Below, piece after piece: positions 46,330 to 55,393 of a DNA stretch of 64,000 nucleotides. The position numbers and the translations under genes were made by a program. Source of the DNA: Pseudomonas syringae KCTC 12500. Its GTDB lineage: Bacteria; Pseudomonadota; Gammaproteobacteria; Pseudomonadales; Pseudomonadaceae. The stretch is taken from assembly GCF_000507185.2 (NCBI RefSeq), contig NZ_AYTM02000002.1:5677501-5741500 (forward strand). Reading direction: 5' to 3'. The notes beneath the pieces were generated by a model that saw nothing but the letters and a program-made list of their open reading frames with translations, did not search any database and had not been told where the DNA came from. Position 1 is the first letter of the stretch, and the number at the start of each line of letters is the position of its first letter.

Positions 46330-47514
46330 TCAGTGGGTAGGTGCGGGCGCAGCGTCTATTTTTAAACGCAGCAGGCTGTAGGGTTTTTCGCGCTTGTCGT
46401 GGCCGGCGTTGAAGTTGGCCTGGCGGTGCAATTGGTTGACGATGAAGTACAGGTAGCCATCCGGGCCGATCGACAGGGTGTCAGGCCACAGCATGCGCGG
46501 ATCGTGTGCCACTGTTTGCCAGGTACCATCCGGCAGGCGTTTGCGAATCGAATTATGCTCGTAGTCGCCTGCGTATACCGCGCCTTTGGCATCGGCTTCC
46601 AGGCCATCCGAAGCACCTTTTTCACCAAGGTCCTGCACCGCCGCTGCCAACTGCTGCTCACTGACCTTGCTGTCGTTCAACAGCTCGGTGGCCACGGCAT
46701 ACAGATGACGGCTGGACAACGGCGAGAAATACAGTGTCTTGCCGTCCGCCGACAACGCAATGCCGTCCGAGGCGACGCCGACCGGTTTGCGCGTTCCGTT
46801 CGGGCCATCGCCCAGCACCGCCACGCCCTCGACGACGGGTACGAAAGCCGGATCGACAGATGTTGACTGCGCCCCGTTCAAGCGCCGCACGGCGTGACCG
46901 CTGGCAATGTCCATGACAATGATCGCACCCGGCCCGCTCAAGGATGAGTCCGTTACATAGACCGTCCCCTCCGCTTCCTTGCGAAAGTCAAAGCGCATGT
47001 CGTTGACATAGGTGCCGGGCAATATGACGTTATCCGGAAACACCAGGCGCTTGACGATTCGGTTAGTGGCCAGGTCCACCGCAACCAGCTTGGCGCCGCC
47101 TCGACGCGGAGACGCAAAGCCCGGCGCGGCCGTGTCCAGAAGCCAGACACGCCCCTTGCCATCGGCAACCACACTTTGCACGCTGATCAGCCCGTCGCCA
47201 GGGTCTTTGGGGTTCTCCTTGTTGACCGCCAGATCGGGGTAGGCAACCACTTTGCCGTCACGAATCTCGCCCACGGTAAACGGCACCTTGTCACCCCAGC
47301 GCGGAAAATTGACGAAAATTCGCCCGGTTTCAGTGACTGTCACACCGGTGGGCATCGCGTCATAAAAGGCATGAACCTGCTCGAGCTTGCCAATCGGTTT
47401 GTCAGCAGGCGCACTGGCAGGCAATGGAATGGCGGTCGCGCCGTAGGCCAGCGAAGTGGCGAGTGTGGCTGCGGAAATCATGGCAATTGCGGCGGAAATT
47501 TTCGTTCGATGCAT
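46330..47514 (-). CDS. Secreted MRJP/SMP-30-like beta-propeller protein
   Basis: The 394-residue protein has a signal peptide (about residues 1-26). Its mature part fits a six-bladed propeller of the major royal jelly protein family: VNFPRWGDKVPFTVGEI, VVADGKGRVWLLDTAAPGF, RRLNGAQST and YAGDYEHNSIRKRLPDGTWQTV. Bacterial members are of unclear function, possibly lactone hydrolysis or ligand binding. ATG at 47514 has GGAGAG upstream. It is followed by the ABM-type gene and divergent from a TetR regulator. Confidence 0.83.
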   Translation of the reverse strand: MHRTKISAAIAMISAATLATSLAYGATAIPLPASAPADKPIGKLEQVHAFYDAMPTGVTVTETGRIFVNFPRWGDKVPFTVGEIRDGKVVAYPDLAVNKENPKDPGDGLISVQSVVADGKGRVWLLDTAAPGFASPRRGGAKLVAVDLATNRIVKRLVFPDNVILPGTYVNDMRFDFRKEAEGTVYVTDSSLSGPGAIIVMDIASGHAVRRLNGAQSTSVDPAFVPVVEGVAVLGDGPNGTRKPVGVASDGIALSADGKTLYFSPLSSRHLYAVATELLNDSKVSEQQLAAAVQDLGEKGASDGLEADAKGAVYAGDYEHNSIRKRLPDGTWQTVAHDPRMLWPDTLSIGPDGYLYFIVNQLHRQANFNAGHDKREKPYSLLRLKIDAAPAPTH

Positions 47515-47595
47515 AGTGCTCTCTCCTGAGGGGCTAACTGCCCATCAGCATTGGGGGCTTTGTGTGCCATAAACAGGTTGACGACTAGTCTGAGC

Positions 47596-47613
47596 TTTCT
47601 TGTTACAAAGAAA
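47596..47613. promoter_or_regulatory. Candidate TetR operator
   Basis: TTTCTTGTTACAAAGAAA is a near-perfect palindrome between the divergent MRJP-like and TetR genes, of the size TetR-family repressors bind. A second shorter one, AGCAT-CA-ATGCT, lies at 47722-47733. Confidence 0.4.
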
Positions 47614-47792
47614 AACGCGGGGAATACGCTAACACTTTCAACGCGGAGGCGAAGATCCGTATTAATCGTCAGCCACCACTTGCAGCCAGCATCCTGACGA
47701 TCAGCGGTTTTGATGACGGTCAGCATCAATGCTATATTCACCCTCTTCCAGGCCGAGATGGCCACCACCAGACAGGCAAAGAGGCAACCTGC

Positions 47793-48374
47793 ATGAGAGT
47801 CACCAAGGCGCAGGCCCAGGCCAACCGGGCACACATCGTCGAGACGGCGTCCGTCCAGTTTCGCGAGCATGGCTATGACGGTGTAGGGGTGGCCGACCTG
47901 ATGGCGGCGGCGGGCTTTACCCACGGCGGGTTCTACAAGCATTTCGGTTCCAAATCCGACTTGATGGCCGAATCGGCGGCCTGTGCCTTCTCGCAGACGG
48001 TGGCCAACTCGACCGGCATCGATCCAGCGCAGTTCATCGATTACTACCTGTCCCGAGAGCACCGCGACAACCTTGGCACGGGCTGCCCTATGGCCGCGCT
48101 GAGCGGAGATGCAGCGCGCCAGTCGGACGAGGTCAAAGCGACCTTCGCCGACGGCATCGAAAGCCTGCTTGCAGCGCTTGCTCCCGCTCAGGCAGCGCCC
48201 GGCGACGAAGAATGGAAACAGGCGCGGGCAAACACCATCGACCGCTTTGCCCATGCGCTGGGGGCGCTGCTGCTGTCACGCAGTTGCCCGAATGACTCGC
48301 CGCTGGCGGACGAAATACTCGAAGTGTGCCGCGCGAAGATGCGGGCACAACTGGAGTCCGGACAGACCGACTGA
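47793..48374 (+). CDS. TetR-family regulator
   Basis: The 193-residue protein has an N-terminal TetR helix-turn-helix (residues 8-55, with VADLMAAAGFTHGGFYKHFGSKSDLMAESA). The C-terminal ligand domain contains TGCPMAALSGD, a pattern common in regulators of oxidoreductase genes. ATG at 47793 has GAGG upstream. It is divergent from the MRJP-like gene and probably represses it. It converges on the second pxpC gene. Confidence 0.87.
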   Translation: MRVTKAQAQANRAHIVETASVQFREHGYDGVGVADLMAAAGFTHGGFYKHFGSKSDLMAESAACAFSQTVANSTGIDPAQFIDYYLSREHRDNLGTGCPMAALSGDAARQSDEVKATFADGIESLLAALAPAQAAPGDEEWKQARANTIDRFAHALGALLLSRSCPNDSPLADEILEVCRAKMRAQLESGQTD

Positions 48375-48379
48375 CCGTC

Positions 48380-49354
48380 TCAGGAAGGAAACAGTTTGCT
48401 CAGGCACGCCAGCTTCTTCTTGTAGGACTTGCGCGCCACCAGCGCTTCCTCCAGCGTGACGGCCACGAATCGGGCGGTCTGATTGGGTTGCATCTGACCG
48501 ATCAGGTCCAGGTCGGCGCTGATCACCGTGCCGATCATCGCATAGCCCCCGCCCGACACGGCATCACGGTGCAACACAATCGGTTCCAGCCCGGCAGGCA
48601 CCTGAATCGAGCCGATCGGGTAGCAGCTGTCGACGATATTGGACGGATCGGAACCGGCGCCGAAGGGCTGCTCTCTGGGCTGGAAGGTCAGCGCCCTGCC
48701 CCCCTTGAAGCGGTAACCGATGCGGTCGGCTTCCGACCCTACGCTCCAGGGTTCGGAGAAAAAACTGGTGGCGGCAAATTCGGTCAGGCGCTCGTAATAC
48801 AGGCCCGGCACGACCCGCAGATACACTTCCCCGCCCAGCGATTGGCGCAAGGCCATCGGCAGACTGGCCCCGGCGCGTCCCTTGCCGCTGGGTGTGCCTA
48901 TCGGCAGCTGGTCATCAGCGGCCAGTCGGCGACCCTGAAAACCGCCAAGCGCACCCAGCGTGTACGTCGAACGGCTACCCAGTACCAGCGGTACATCAAT
49001 ACCGCCGGCGACGGCCAGATAGGTACGCGCACCGTCCTTGGGGAAGTCGAAACGCAGCACTTGCCCGGCCTTCACCGCAAAGGCGGTGTCGTGGTGCATT
49101 TCCACGCCGTCGAGACGCGCCGCCATGTGCGCGCCGCAGACTGCAGCCAATGTATCGCACTGGAACTCCAGCTCCGGCCCCAGCAGTGTGCATTCAAGCG
49201 CCGCAGCGCCGGGTGGATTGCCGACCAACTGATTGGCGGCGCTGAGGGCATACTGATCGAGCGCACCGGAGGGCGGAATGCCCAAGTGGTAATAGCCCTC
49301 GCGGCCGAGGTCCTGAACCGAGGTGGCCAGACCGGGTTTGAGCACCTTGATCAT
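48380..49354 (-). CDS. pxpC: 5-oxoprolinase subunit C-like protein, second copy
   Basis: The 324-residue protein resembles the copy at 36950: start MIKVLKPGLATSVQDLGREGYYHLG, PPSGALDQYALSAANQLVG, and VAGGIDVPLVLGSRSTYTLG. Its start overlaps the stop of the pxpB copy (ATGA). It is the last gene of a three-gene leftward unit with PxpB and PxpA. No biotin carrier or carboxylase is linked to this set, unlike the first. Confidence 0.88.
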   Translation of the reverse strand: MIKVLKPGLATSVQDLGREGYYHLGIPPSGALDQYALSAANQLVGNPPGAAALECTLLGPELEFQCDTLAAVCGAHMAARLDGVEMHHDTAFAVKAGQVLRFDFPKDGARTYLAVAGGIDVPLVLGSRSTYTLGALGGFQGRRLAADDQLPIGTPSGKGRAGASLPMALRQSLGGEVYLRVVPGLYYERLTEFAATSFFSEPWSVGSEADRIGYRFKGGRALTFQPREQPFGAGSDPSNIVDSCYPIGSIQVPAGLEPIVLHRDAVSGGGYAMIGTVISADLDLIGQMQPNQTARFVAVTLEEALVARKSYKKKLACLSKLFPS

Positions 49355-50223
49355 GCCAGCACCTCCTGCAACGACTTGGGATAGCCCACCGGATCGGCCA
49401 GAAAGGCATCCAGTGAAAACTCGACCGGGCGGATGAGCAGGTCGAAGCGCCCCGCTTCCACCTCTGCGACAGCCTCGTCATAGGCTTGCCGGTCAAGCGG
49501 TTTGAACTGGACGATATCGCCCGGCCGGAAGAACACCATGTGCTCTTTCAGGTAGGCCAGCTTCTGCTGCGGGTCATAGATCGGCGCGGGAGTGACGCCA
49601 AACATCTGATAACCGCCCGCTCCGCGTACCGAATAGATGCAGCCGAAGCAGCCGCCGTGACCGAGTGTGTGCTTGGGCGTATCGGTGCGCGGACGCAGGT
49701 ATTTGGGCACTTGCAGCTGACGCTCGCGCTCCACCATCTGGAACATGAACGGCAGACCGGCGACAAAACCGACCATCGAAACGAACCACGGTGCACCGCT
49801 GTGCGCGGCGATGAAGGCATCGACATCCGCCAGGTTATTGATGCGTGCAGCGTATTCCAGGTCGGTGGAACCGGGGTCTTGATGGCGGTCACGAAAGCGC
49901 ATCAGGGTTTCGTGGGTCCACGGATCGTTGTACAGCACCGGGATTTCGATGATCCGGGTCTGCAGGGTACGTTCTGCGACCGCACCGGCCTCGGCCGCCC
50001 TTACCGCTTCGAGTAAGACGTGTGGTGCGATACGGTCCGGGTCAAAACGAATCTGGAATGACGCGTTGGCCAGGCAAACGTCCAGCACACCATCCAGCGC
50101 CAGACGCTCGACCGCACGGGTCACCGCCAGTCCCTTGAAAAATGCTTCCAGCGACATACTGTCACTGACCTCGGCGAACAAATGTTCATCAGCGCCAAAG
50201 CTGTAGCGAATCGGATCAGCCAT
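49351..50223 (-). CDS. pxpB: 5-oxoprolinase subunit B-like protein, second copy
   Basis: The 290-residue protein starts MADPIRYSFGADEHLFAEVSDSMSLEAFF and has IIEIPVLYNDPW, SMVGFVAGLPFMFQM and HGGCFGCIYSVRGAGGYQMFGVTPAPI, which are KipI-family features. It is longer than the first copy (223 residues). ATG at 50223 is the family-like start; the frame extends to 50298. It is coupled to pxpC and 87 bases from pxpA. Confidence 0.86.
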   Translation of the reverse strand: MADPIRYSFGADEHLFAEVSDSMSLEAFFKGLAVTRAVERLALDGVLDVCLANASFQIRFDPDRIAPHVLLEAVRAAEAGAVAERTLQTRIIEIPVLYNDPWTHETLMRFRDRHQDPGSTDLEYAARINNLADVDAFIAAHSGAPWFVSMVGFVAGLPFMFQMVERERQLQVPKYLRPRTDTPKHTLGHGGCFGCIYSVRGAGGYQMFGVTPAPIYDPQQKLAYLKEHMVFFRPGDIVQFKPLDRQAYDEAVAEVEAGRFDLLIRPVEFSLDAFLADPVGYPKSLQEVLA

Positions 50224-50310
50224 GTCTGTTCCTTTCTTGAAATCGTTGTAGAACGGCAGGCAAAAAATCAGTAACACGGCTCGTGCGTCTGTGCACACGA
50301 TACCTTGGAC

Positions 50311-51066
50311 TCAACGCGGTGCACGCACCTTGATGCCCGCTGCGTCGAGCGCCAGACGTGTCGCTTCTGCAAGGTCCAGCGCGCCCGGCGTGTCGCTGTG
50401 CAGGCAGATCGAATCGAATTCGATGCTCAGGTCCTCACCCTCGACAGTACGCACCAGACCTTGCAGGCACGCGCGCACCACGCGGGCTGCGACTTCGGTC
50501 GGGTCCAGGGCACGTACGTGACGGGTGAAGACGATGGAGCCGCTAAGGTCGTAATCCCGATCAGCGTAGAACTCGCGGATCACCGGCTGGCCCAGTTCCT
50601 CGGCGATCTTGCAGATAACCGAACCGGGCATGCAGTAAAGCAGCAAATCAGGCTCCAGGCGCTGCAGGTTTTCCACCAGCAGGCGTGCTGCGGCTTCGTC
50701 CCTGGCCAGGTGCATGTACAAGGCGCCGTGTGGTTTGAAATGCTGCAAGGCCACGCCCTGCACCCGCGCCAGTTCACGCAGGGCACCCAGTTGGTAGAGC
50801 ATGTCGTCGACCAGCTCCTGGGGCGTCGAGTTGATATGCCGGCGGCCAAAGCCGACCAGATCGCGAAACCCCGGGTGTGCGCCGATGGCAACGCCCAGGC
50901 GTTTCGCCTGCTCGATCGTGCGGCGCATGGTGCCAGGGTCACCCGCGTGAAAACCGGTCGCAACATTGGCGGAGCTGATAAAGGTCATCAATTCAGTATC
51001 GACGCCGTCACCAATAGTCCACGCGCCAAAGCTTTCACCCATGTCCGAGTTGAAATCCACCTGCAT
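50311..51066 (-). CDS. pxpA: 5-oxoprolinase subunit A-like protein, second copy (LamB/YcsF)
   Basis: The 251-residue protein starts [21 protein letters not shown] and contains [19 protein letters not shown] and [15 protein letters not shown]. It is the first gene of the second PxpABC set and is divergent from a LysR gene at 51222. The intergenic region carries an AGATA-CGC-TATCT palindrome. Confidence 0.88.
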   Translation of the reverse strand: MQVDFNSDMGESFGAWTIGDGVDTELMTFISSANVATGFHAGDPGTMRRTIEQAKRLGVAIGAHPGFRDLVGFGRRHINSTPQELVDDMLYQLGALRELARVQGVALQHFKPHGALYMHLARDEAAARLLVENLQRLEPDLLLYCMPGSVICKIAEELGQPVIREFYADRDYDLSGSIVFTRHVRALDPTEVAARVVRACLQGLVRTVEGEDLSIEFDSICLHSDTPGALDLAEATRLALDAAGIKVRAPR

Positions 51067-51160
51067 GGCTGTTGCTCCTGTGGCTGTCCGGACAAAGGGC
51101 TATCCGGCTTCATGCAAAGCACGTTAAATTCAGTCGCACCCCTTGGGTAGATCTATTAAC

Positions 51161-51173
51161 AGATACGCTATCT
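51161..51173. promoter_or_regulatory. Palindrome between second PxpABC set and its LysR gene
   Basis: AGATACGCTATCT has perfect arms AGATA and TATCT. A further ACAGATAC copy follows at 51182. It lies in the divergent intergenic region, a likely operator for the LysR protein. Confidence 0.5.
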
Positions 51174-51221
51174 TCTGAAAAACAGATACCCCGCTCGGTA
51201 CAAACTCTGTCTGGAGTGCTT

Positions 51222-52139
51222 ATGTCCCTGACCCTGCGCCAGGTCCGTTATTTCGTGGCAACTGCCGAGATCGGGCAGATTTCGCAGGCGGCCATTCACC
51301 TGAATATTTCCCAATCGGCGGTCACCACGGCGATAAAGGAGCTGGAGAGCATGCTCGGCACCCTGTTGTTTCAGCGCTCGGCGCAGGGCATGAGCCTGAC
51401 TGAAGCAGGCCGCCACTTTCTCAACAGGGCTTACGTTATCCTGCGCAGCGTCGATGATGCGCTGAACAGCCCGCTGCCCGATATCCGCGCCAGCGGCGTA
51501 TTGCGCCTGGCCGCCAGCTACACGGTCATCGGCTACTTCCTGCCGCATCATCTGCAGCGCCTGGAACACTGGCACCCGGACGTCGCCATCGAGGTGCATG
51601 AGCAGGAACGACAAGCCATCGAACAAGGCCTGCTGCAAGGTCGCTTCGACATGGCGGTGGTGCTGACGGCAAACATCACTCACCCGGATATCATCTCGGA
51701 AACGTTGTTCAACTCCGAGCGCCGCCTGTGGCTGTCCAGCCATCACCCACTGTGCCAACGTGCCTCTGTCAGCCTCGCCGACGTCGCGCAGGAGCCCTAC
51801 ATTCTGTTGACCGTCGACGAAGCCGAACAAAGCGCCATGCGCTACTGGGAACTGGCCGGGCAACAGCCTAATGTCAGAATCCGCACCAGTTCGGTGGAAG
51901 CAGTACGCAGCATGGTCGCCAACGGCAGCGGCGTGGCGATCCTTTCCGATCTGGTGTATCGCCCCTGGTCGCTGGAAGGCAAGCGTATCGAAACGATCAC
52001 CGTCACCGACACAGTAACGCCAATGAGCGTCGGCCTGGCCTGGCACCGCGAACGTGAATTGAGCCCGGCCATGCAGGCCTTCCGCAACTATTTTCATGAC
52101 GCATTTCTGGCCCCTCAGCAACTGTCGGCACGGCGTTGA
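51222..52139 (+). CDS. LysR-family regulator of the second PxpABC set
   Basis: The 305-residue protein starts MSLTLRQVRYFVATAEIGQISQAAIHLNISQSAVTTAI, a LysR winged helix, and has a typical effector domain. ATG at 51222 has GGAG five bases upstream; the open frame runs upstream to 51072 without signals. It is divergent from pxpA and therefore its likely regulator. It converges on the next LysR gene. Confidence 0.88.
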   Translation: MSLTLRQVRYFVATAEIGQISQAAIHLNISQSAVTTAIKELESMLGTLLFQRSAQGMSLTEAGRHFLNRAYVILRSVDDALNSPLPDIRASGVLRLAASYTVIGYFLPHHLQRLEHWHPDVAIEVHEQERQAIEQGLLQGRFDMAVVLTANITHPDIISETLFNSERRLWLSSHHPLCQRASVSLADVAQEPYILLTVDEAEQSAMRYWELAGQQPNVRIRTSSVEAVRSMVANGSGVAILSDLVYRPWSLEGKRIETITVTDTVTPMSVGLAWHRERELSPAMQAFRNYFHDAFLAPQQLSARR

Positions 52140-52151
52140 ACCCGCGGCGCG

Positions 52152-53087
52152 CTATTGCGCAGGGCGTGCCGGTGGCCGAGTGACAGGTGCATGCTCGGCC
52201 ATCAGCTCGGTGATCCAGTCGATAAACACGCGGACCTTGATGCTGATGTGACGGTTCGGCGGGAAGGCCACATACATCGGCATGCTGTCCAGCTGCCAGT
52301 CTTCGAACAACGGGACAAGGGCTCCGCGCTCCCGATACGGCTTGGCCATATAGTCCGGCAGCCAGAGAATGCCCATTCCGGCCAAACCTGCGGCAACGTA
52401 GGCATTGCCATCATCCACTGCCAGCGTATAACGCCCCTGCACATGGACCTTTTCCCCGTTGCGTTGCATGGCATAGGGCAGCGCCTTGCCGGTGCGCGCC
52501 CACAGATAGCCGACGATGCGATGGGCCGAGTCTTCGAGCTCTTGCGGATGAACAGGCGTGCCCATTCGCTGCAGGTAGTCCGGCGCGGCGTAAACGCCCA
52601 GTTGCAGGTCGCCCACCTGCCGCGCCATCAGCGACTGATCGGCTATCTCGCCACCCCGCACCACGCAGTCGACGTTCTCGCCAATCAGATCGACCATCCG
52701 GTCGCTGACGCCCATATCGATCTGAATGTCCGGATAACGCGCATGAAAGCCTGGCAAGGCGGGCATCAGCAGCATGCTGGCCAGCGGGCTGGGCACGTCC
52801 ACGCGCAATCGTCCTCTGGGCAGCGACGCGCCACTGGACAGGCTGGTCTCGGCGTCATCCATGTCGGCCAGCAGCCTGACCACGCGCTCGTAAAACACCG
52901 CACCGTCGGCAGTCACGTTGACCCGGCGCGTGGTGCGATTGAGAAGCTTGACCCGCAAACGGGCCTCCAGTTGCTGCACCAGTTGCGTCACGCTGGTCTT
53001 GCTCATGTGCAGCGTAGCCGCGGCCTTGGTGAAACTGCCGGTTTCCACCACGCGGGCAAACGCTTGCATTGCGTCGAAACGATCCAT
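52152..53087 (-). CDS. LysR-family regulator divergent from RidA
   Basis: The 311-residue protein starts MDRFDAMQAFARVVETGSFTKAAATLHMSKTSVTQLVQQLE, the CrgA/DsdC-type DNA-binding start common in pseudomonads, with an effector domain behind. It is divergent from the RidA gene, and the gap holds an excellent 19-base palindrome. The effector is unknown. Confidence 0.88.
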   Translation of the reverse strand: MDRFDAMQAFARVVETGSFTKAAATLHMSKTSVTQLVQQLEARLRVKLLNRTTRRVNVTADGAVFYERVVRLLADMDDAETSLSSGASLPRGRLRVDVPSPLASMLLMPALPGFHARYPDIQIDMGVSDRMVDLIGENVDCVVRGGEIADQSLMARQVGDLQLGVYAAPDYLQRMGTPVHPQELEDSAHRIVGYLWARTGKALPYAMQRNGEKVHVQGRYTLAVDDGNAYVAAGLAGMGILWLPDYMAKPYRERGALVPLFEDWQLDSMPMYVAFPPNRHISIKVRVFIDWITELMAEHAPVTRPPARPAQ

Positions 53088-53125
53088 CCTCGCCCCCGCC
53101 TGTCATGCCTCAGCAGCCTGTCGAT

Positions 53126-53144
53126 TGTTTGGGTTTCCCAAACA
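53126..53144. promoter_or_regulatory. Perfect palindrome between LysR and RidA genes
   Basis: TGTTTGGGTTTCCCAAACA has perfect 8-base arms around TTT, with LysR-like T-N11-A spacing inside (T128 to A140 in TTGGG...CCCAA). It lies 39 bases before the LysR start and 101 bases before the RidA start. Confidence 0.65.
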
Positions 53145-53244
53145 GTGCTGAGTACGGTTGCTGGTTTATCGCACAGACGCAAGTGCCTAGTCTGGCTTCA
53201 ACGCTGATTTCAGCTTTCGTACCCAAGTGTTGATGGAGACACCC

Positions 53245-53649
53245 ATGACCCAACGTGACGTCGTTTTCCCGGCTGGCCGGCAGGCGCTTTACGAGCGCAA
53301 TCGCTATTCGCCCGCCCTACGCTCCAATGGTTTTCTGTTCGTGTCCGGGCAAGTCGGCAGTCGCGAAGACGGCTCACCCGAGCCGGATCTGGAGAAACAG
53401 GTGCGCCTGGCGTTCAACAACTTGAATGCCATCCTGCTGGCGGCCGGCTGCACGTTCGACGATGTGGTCGACGTGACGGTGTTCATTGTCGATCCCGAGG
53501 CAAGGTTCGAGCGGATATGGAAGGTGATCCCAGAGTTCTGGGGCGACGCGCCGCATCCGACCCTGACCGGCGTCGGTGTAACCTGGCTGTATGGCTTTGA
53601 TTTCGAGATCAAGGTCATCGCCAGGCTGCCGGAAGCCGTCGAGCAATAA
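53245..53649 (+). CDS. RidA/YjgF-family protein
   Basis: The 134-residue protein has the RidA trimer fold signature: SNGFLFVSGQVG, LEKQVRLAFNNLNAILLAAGCTFDDVVDVTVF and HPTLTGVGVTWL. RidA proteins hydrolyse reactive enamine/imine intermediates formed by PLP enzymes, or act in catabolic pathways as imine deaminases. ATG at 53245 has GGAG six bases upstream. Its divergent LysR neighbour suggests induction by a substrate rather than housekeeping use. Confidence 0.88.
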   Translation: MTQRDVVFPAGRQALYERNRYSPALRSNGFLFVSGQVGSREDGSPEPDLEKQVRLAFNNLNAILLAAGCTFDDVVDVTVFIVDPEARFERIWKVIPEFWGDAPHPTLTGVGVTWLYGFDFEIKVIARLPEAVEQ

Positions 53650-53668
53650 CCGGGCGGCGTGGGTCCGC

Positions 53669-54010
53669 TCAGCGGCGAATCGGCACCACGCGGTCGCTTG
53701 CATCCGCCGCCAGGGGCCCCTCGAACTGCTGGAAGAACTGCCCGGACACCACATGATCGAGAAACTGCGCCTGCTCTTCGGTGGCCAGACGTATCGGCGA
53801 GTAGCCGTCGGCATCGGGCACAGCCAAAAGGCGCGCCTTGCGTTCGTGAGCCACCGCGATGAACGCCCTTTTCTCTTCGTCGGACATCAACGAAAAGTAA
53901 TCGGAAAGATTTTCCAGCGAGCGCACCGCCAGATCCTGGTCGAGCTGCTTGTCATCCGTGAACATCAAATGCCAGACGAAATCGAAAGAAAGCTCAGCGA
54001 GGGCACGCAT
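53669..54010 (-). CDS. Small hypothetical protein downstream of the ferulate operon
   Basis: About 113 residues, acidic, starting MRALAELSFDFVWHLMFTDDKQL and ending VVPIRR. I do not recognise it. It follows the thiolase gene after 132 bases on the same strand, so it may be transcribed with the ferulate operon. A longer frame reaches 54124 without an initiation signal; the ATG at 54010 is also poorly supported. Confidence 0.55.
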   Translation of the reverse strand: MRALAELSFDFVWHLMFTDDKQLDQDLAVRSLENLSDYFSLMSDEEKRAFIAVAHERKARLLAVPDADGYSPIRLATEEQAQFLDHVVSGQFFQQFEGPLAADASDRVVPIRR

Positions 54011-54142
54011 AGACGGGGTTCCGTGGGGTCGAGAGGTGCGAGATTCACTGTTCGCTACGATTCGGTCAAGCGCTAAAGGATGACCTGCGTGAGGCGTAGC
54101 GTTTAAAGCAGGAAAATGTCGCATTTGCGGGTATGTTCCTGG

Positions 54143-55393
54143 CTAGACACGCTCGGACGCATAGTGGGGATTCTCGATCAGCAGCGCCATGCCCTGCCCG
54201 CCGCCGACGCAGGCTGCAGCGATACCGTAGCGCAGGCCCGTGTCGCGCAGTTGCCGGGCCAGGGTCATGACCAGACGCAGCCCGGTGGCGGCCAATGGAT
54301 GGCCCAGGCCCAGTGATCCACCCAGGCAGTTGAGCCGCTCGTGGTCCAGCTCCAGCGTTTGTGCCACTGCCAGAACCTGAGCGGCCTGCGCTTCATTGAT
54401 TTCCAGTCGACCGATATCGCTCAGTGCCAGCCCGCTGCGCTGCAACAGCAAGCGGATCGCAGGTGCGGGGCCAATACCCATGAACTCTGGCGCGACACCC
54501 GTCACCGCGCTAGCCAGCAGATGCGCCAACACCGGACTCGTCGATTGCGCAGCACTCCCCACCAGGGCCGCCGCAGCGCCATCGACCACCGCACAGCTAT
54601 TGCCTGCGGTCTGCACCCCGTTAGCGTGAATGGCGCGCAGACGCGACAGCGCTGCCAGATGGGTCGCACGCGGATGGCTGTCCTGCGTCACCACTTCAAC
54701 CCCTCGCGGCAACTCGATGCCGCGCGGCTGATAGCCTTCCAGCGCAAAGCGCTCGCTGCTGACCGGGACAACTTCCTCGGTCCATTTGCCGGAAACCTGC
54801 GACTGCAGCGCCCGCTCATGGCTGAGCAAGGCATAGCGGTCCACTGCTTCACGGCTCAACCCATGCCGTTTGGCGAGGTGGTCTGCCGTGGCGATCATGT
54901 CCATCGCCGGTGCAGGGTCATACAGCGCTTCCCAGAGAAAATCCTTGAACTGCACAGCGGCGCCGAGCGAGAAGCCATTGCGGTGGGTATAGGCCGCGAT
55001 CGGGTTGCGCGACATGGACTCGGCGGCGACGCACAGCGCCATCTGCCCGCCTTCGCCCACATGCAAGGCGGCCTGGCGCAACAATTCGAAACCGGTGGCG
55101 CAGATGCGCTGCACACCCAGTGCCGGAACGCTCTGCGCGACGCCGCTGTACAGGCCGATATGCCGGGGCAGCAGGTACGCATCGAAACTGGCCTGCGCCA
55201 TCGAACCGGCCAGTACGCTGTCAACCTGATCCGGCTCGATGGCGGCCCGTGCCAACACCTCGCGGCCGACCTTGATACCCAGGTCGATGGGCGAGACAGC
55301 CGCCAGAGCGCCGCCCAGATCCACCCAGGGCGTGCGCACGGCATCGAAGATGGCCACGTCACTGAATGCCGAATACTGCCCGCCGCCACTCAT
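54143..55393 (-). CDS. aat: Acetyl-CoA acetyltransferase (thiolase) of the ferulate cluster
   Basis: The 416-residue thiolase has the nucleophile cysteine in QRICATGFELLRQ (Cys98), the His in GGSLGLGHPLAATGLR and the second Cys in ACVGGGQGMALL. In other pseudomonads a beta-ketothiolase gene lies beside fcs and ech. In the CoA-dependent non-beta-oxidative ferulate route its role is secondary, since Ech itself releases acetyl-CoA. ATG at 55393 overlaps the fcs stop by ATGA. Confidence 0.88.
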   Translation of the reverse strand: MSGGGQYSAFSDVAIFDAVRTPWVDLGGALAAVSPIDLGIKVGREVLARAAIEPDQVDSVLAGSMAQASFDAYLLPRHIGLYSGVAQSVPALGVQRICATGFELLRQAALHVGEGGQMALCVAAESMSRNPIAAYTHRNGFSLGAAVQFKDFLWEALYDPAPAMDMIATADHLAKRHGLSREAVDRYALLSHERALQSQVSGKWTEEVVPVSSERFALEGYQPRGIELPRGVEVVTQDSHPRATHLAALSRLRAIHANGVQTAGNSCAVVDGAAAALVGSAAQSTSPVLAHLLASAVTGVAPEFMGIGPAPAIRLLLQRSGLALSDIGRLEINEAQAAQVLAVAQTLELDHERLNCLGGSLGLGHPLAATGLRLVMTLARQLRDTGLRYGIAAACVGGGQGMALLIENPHYASERV

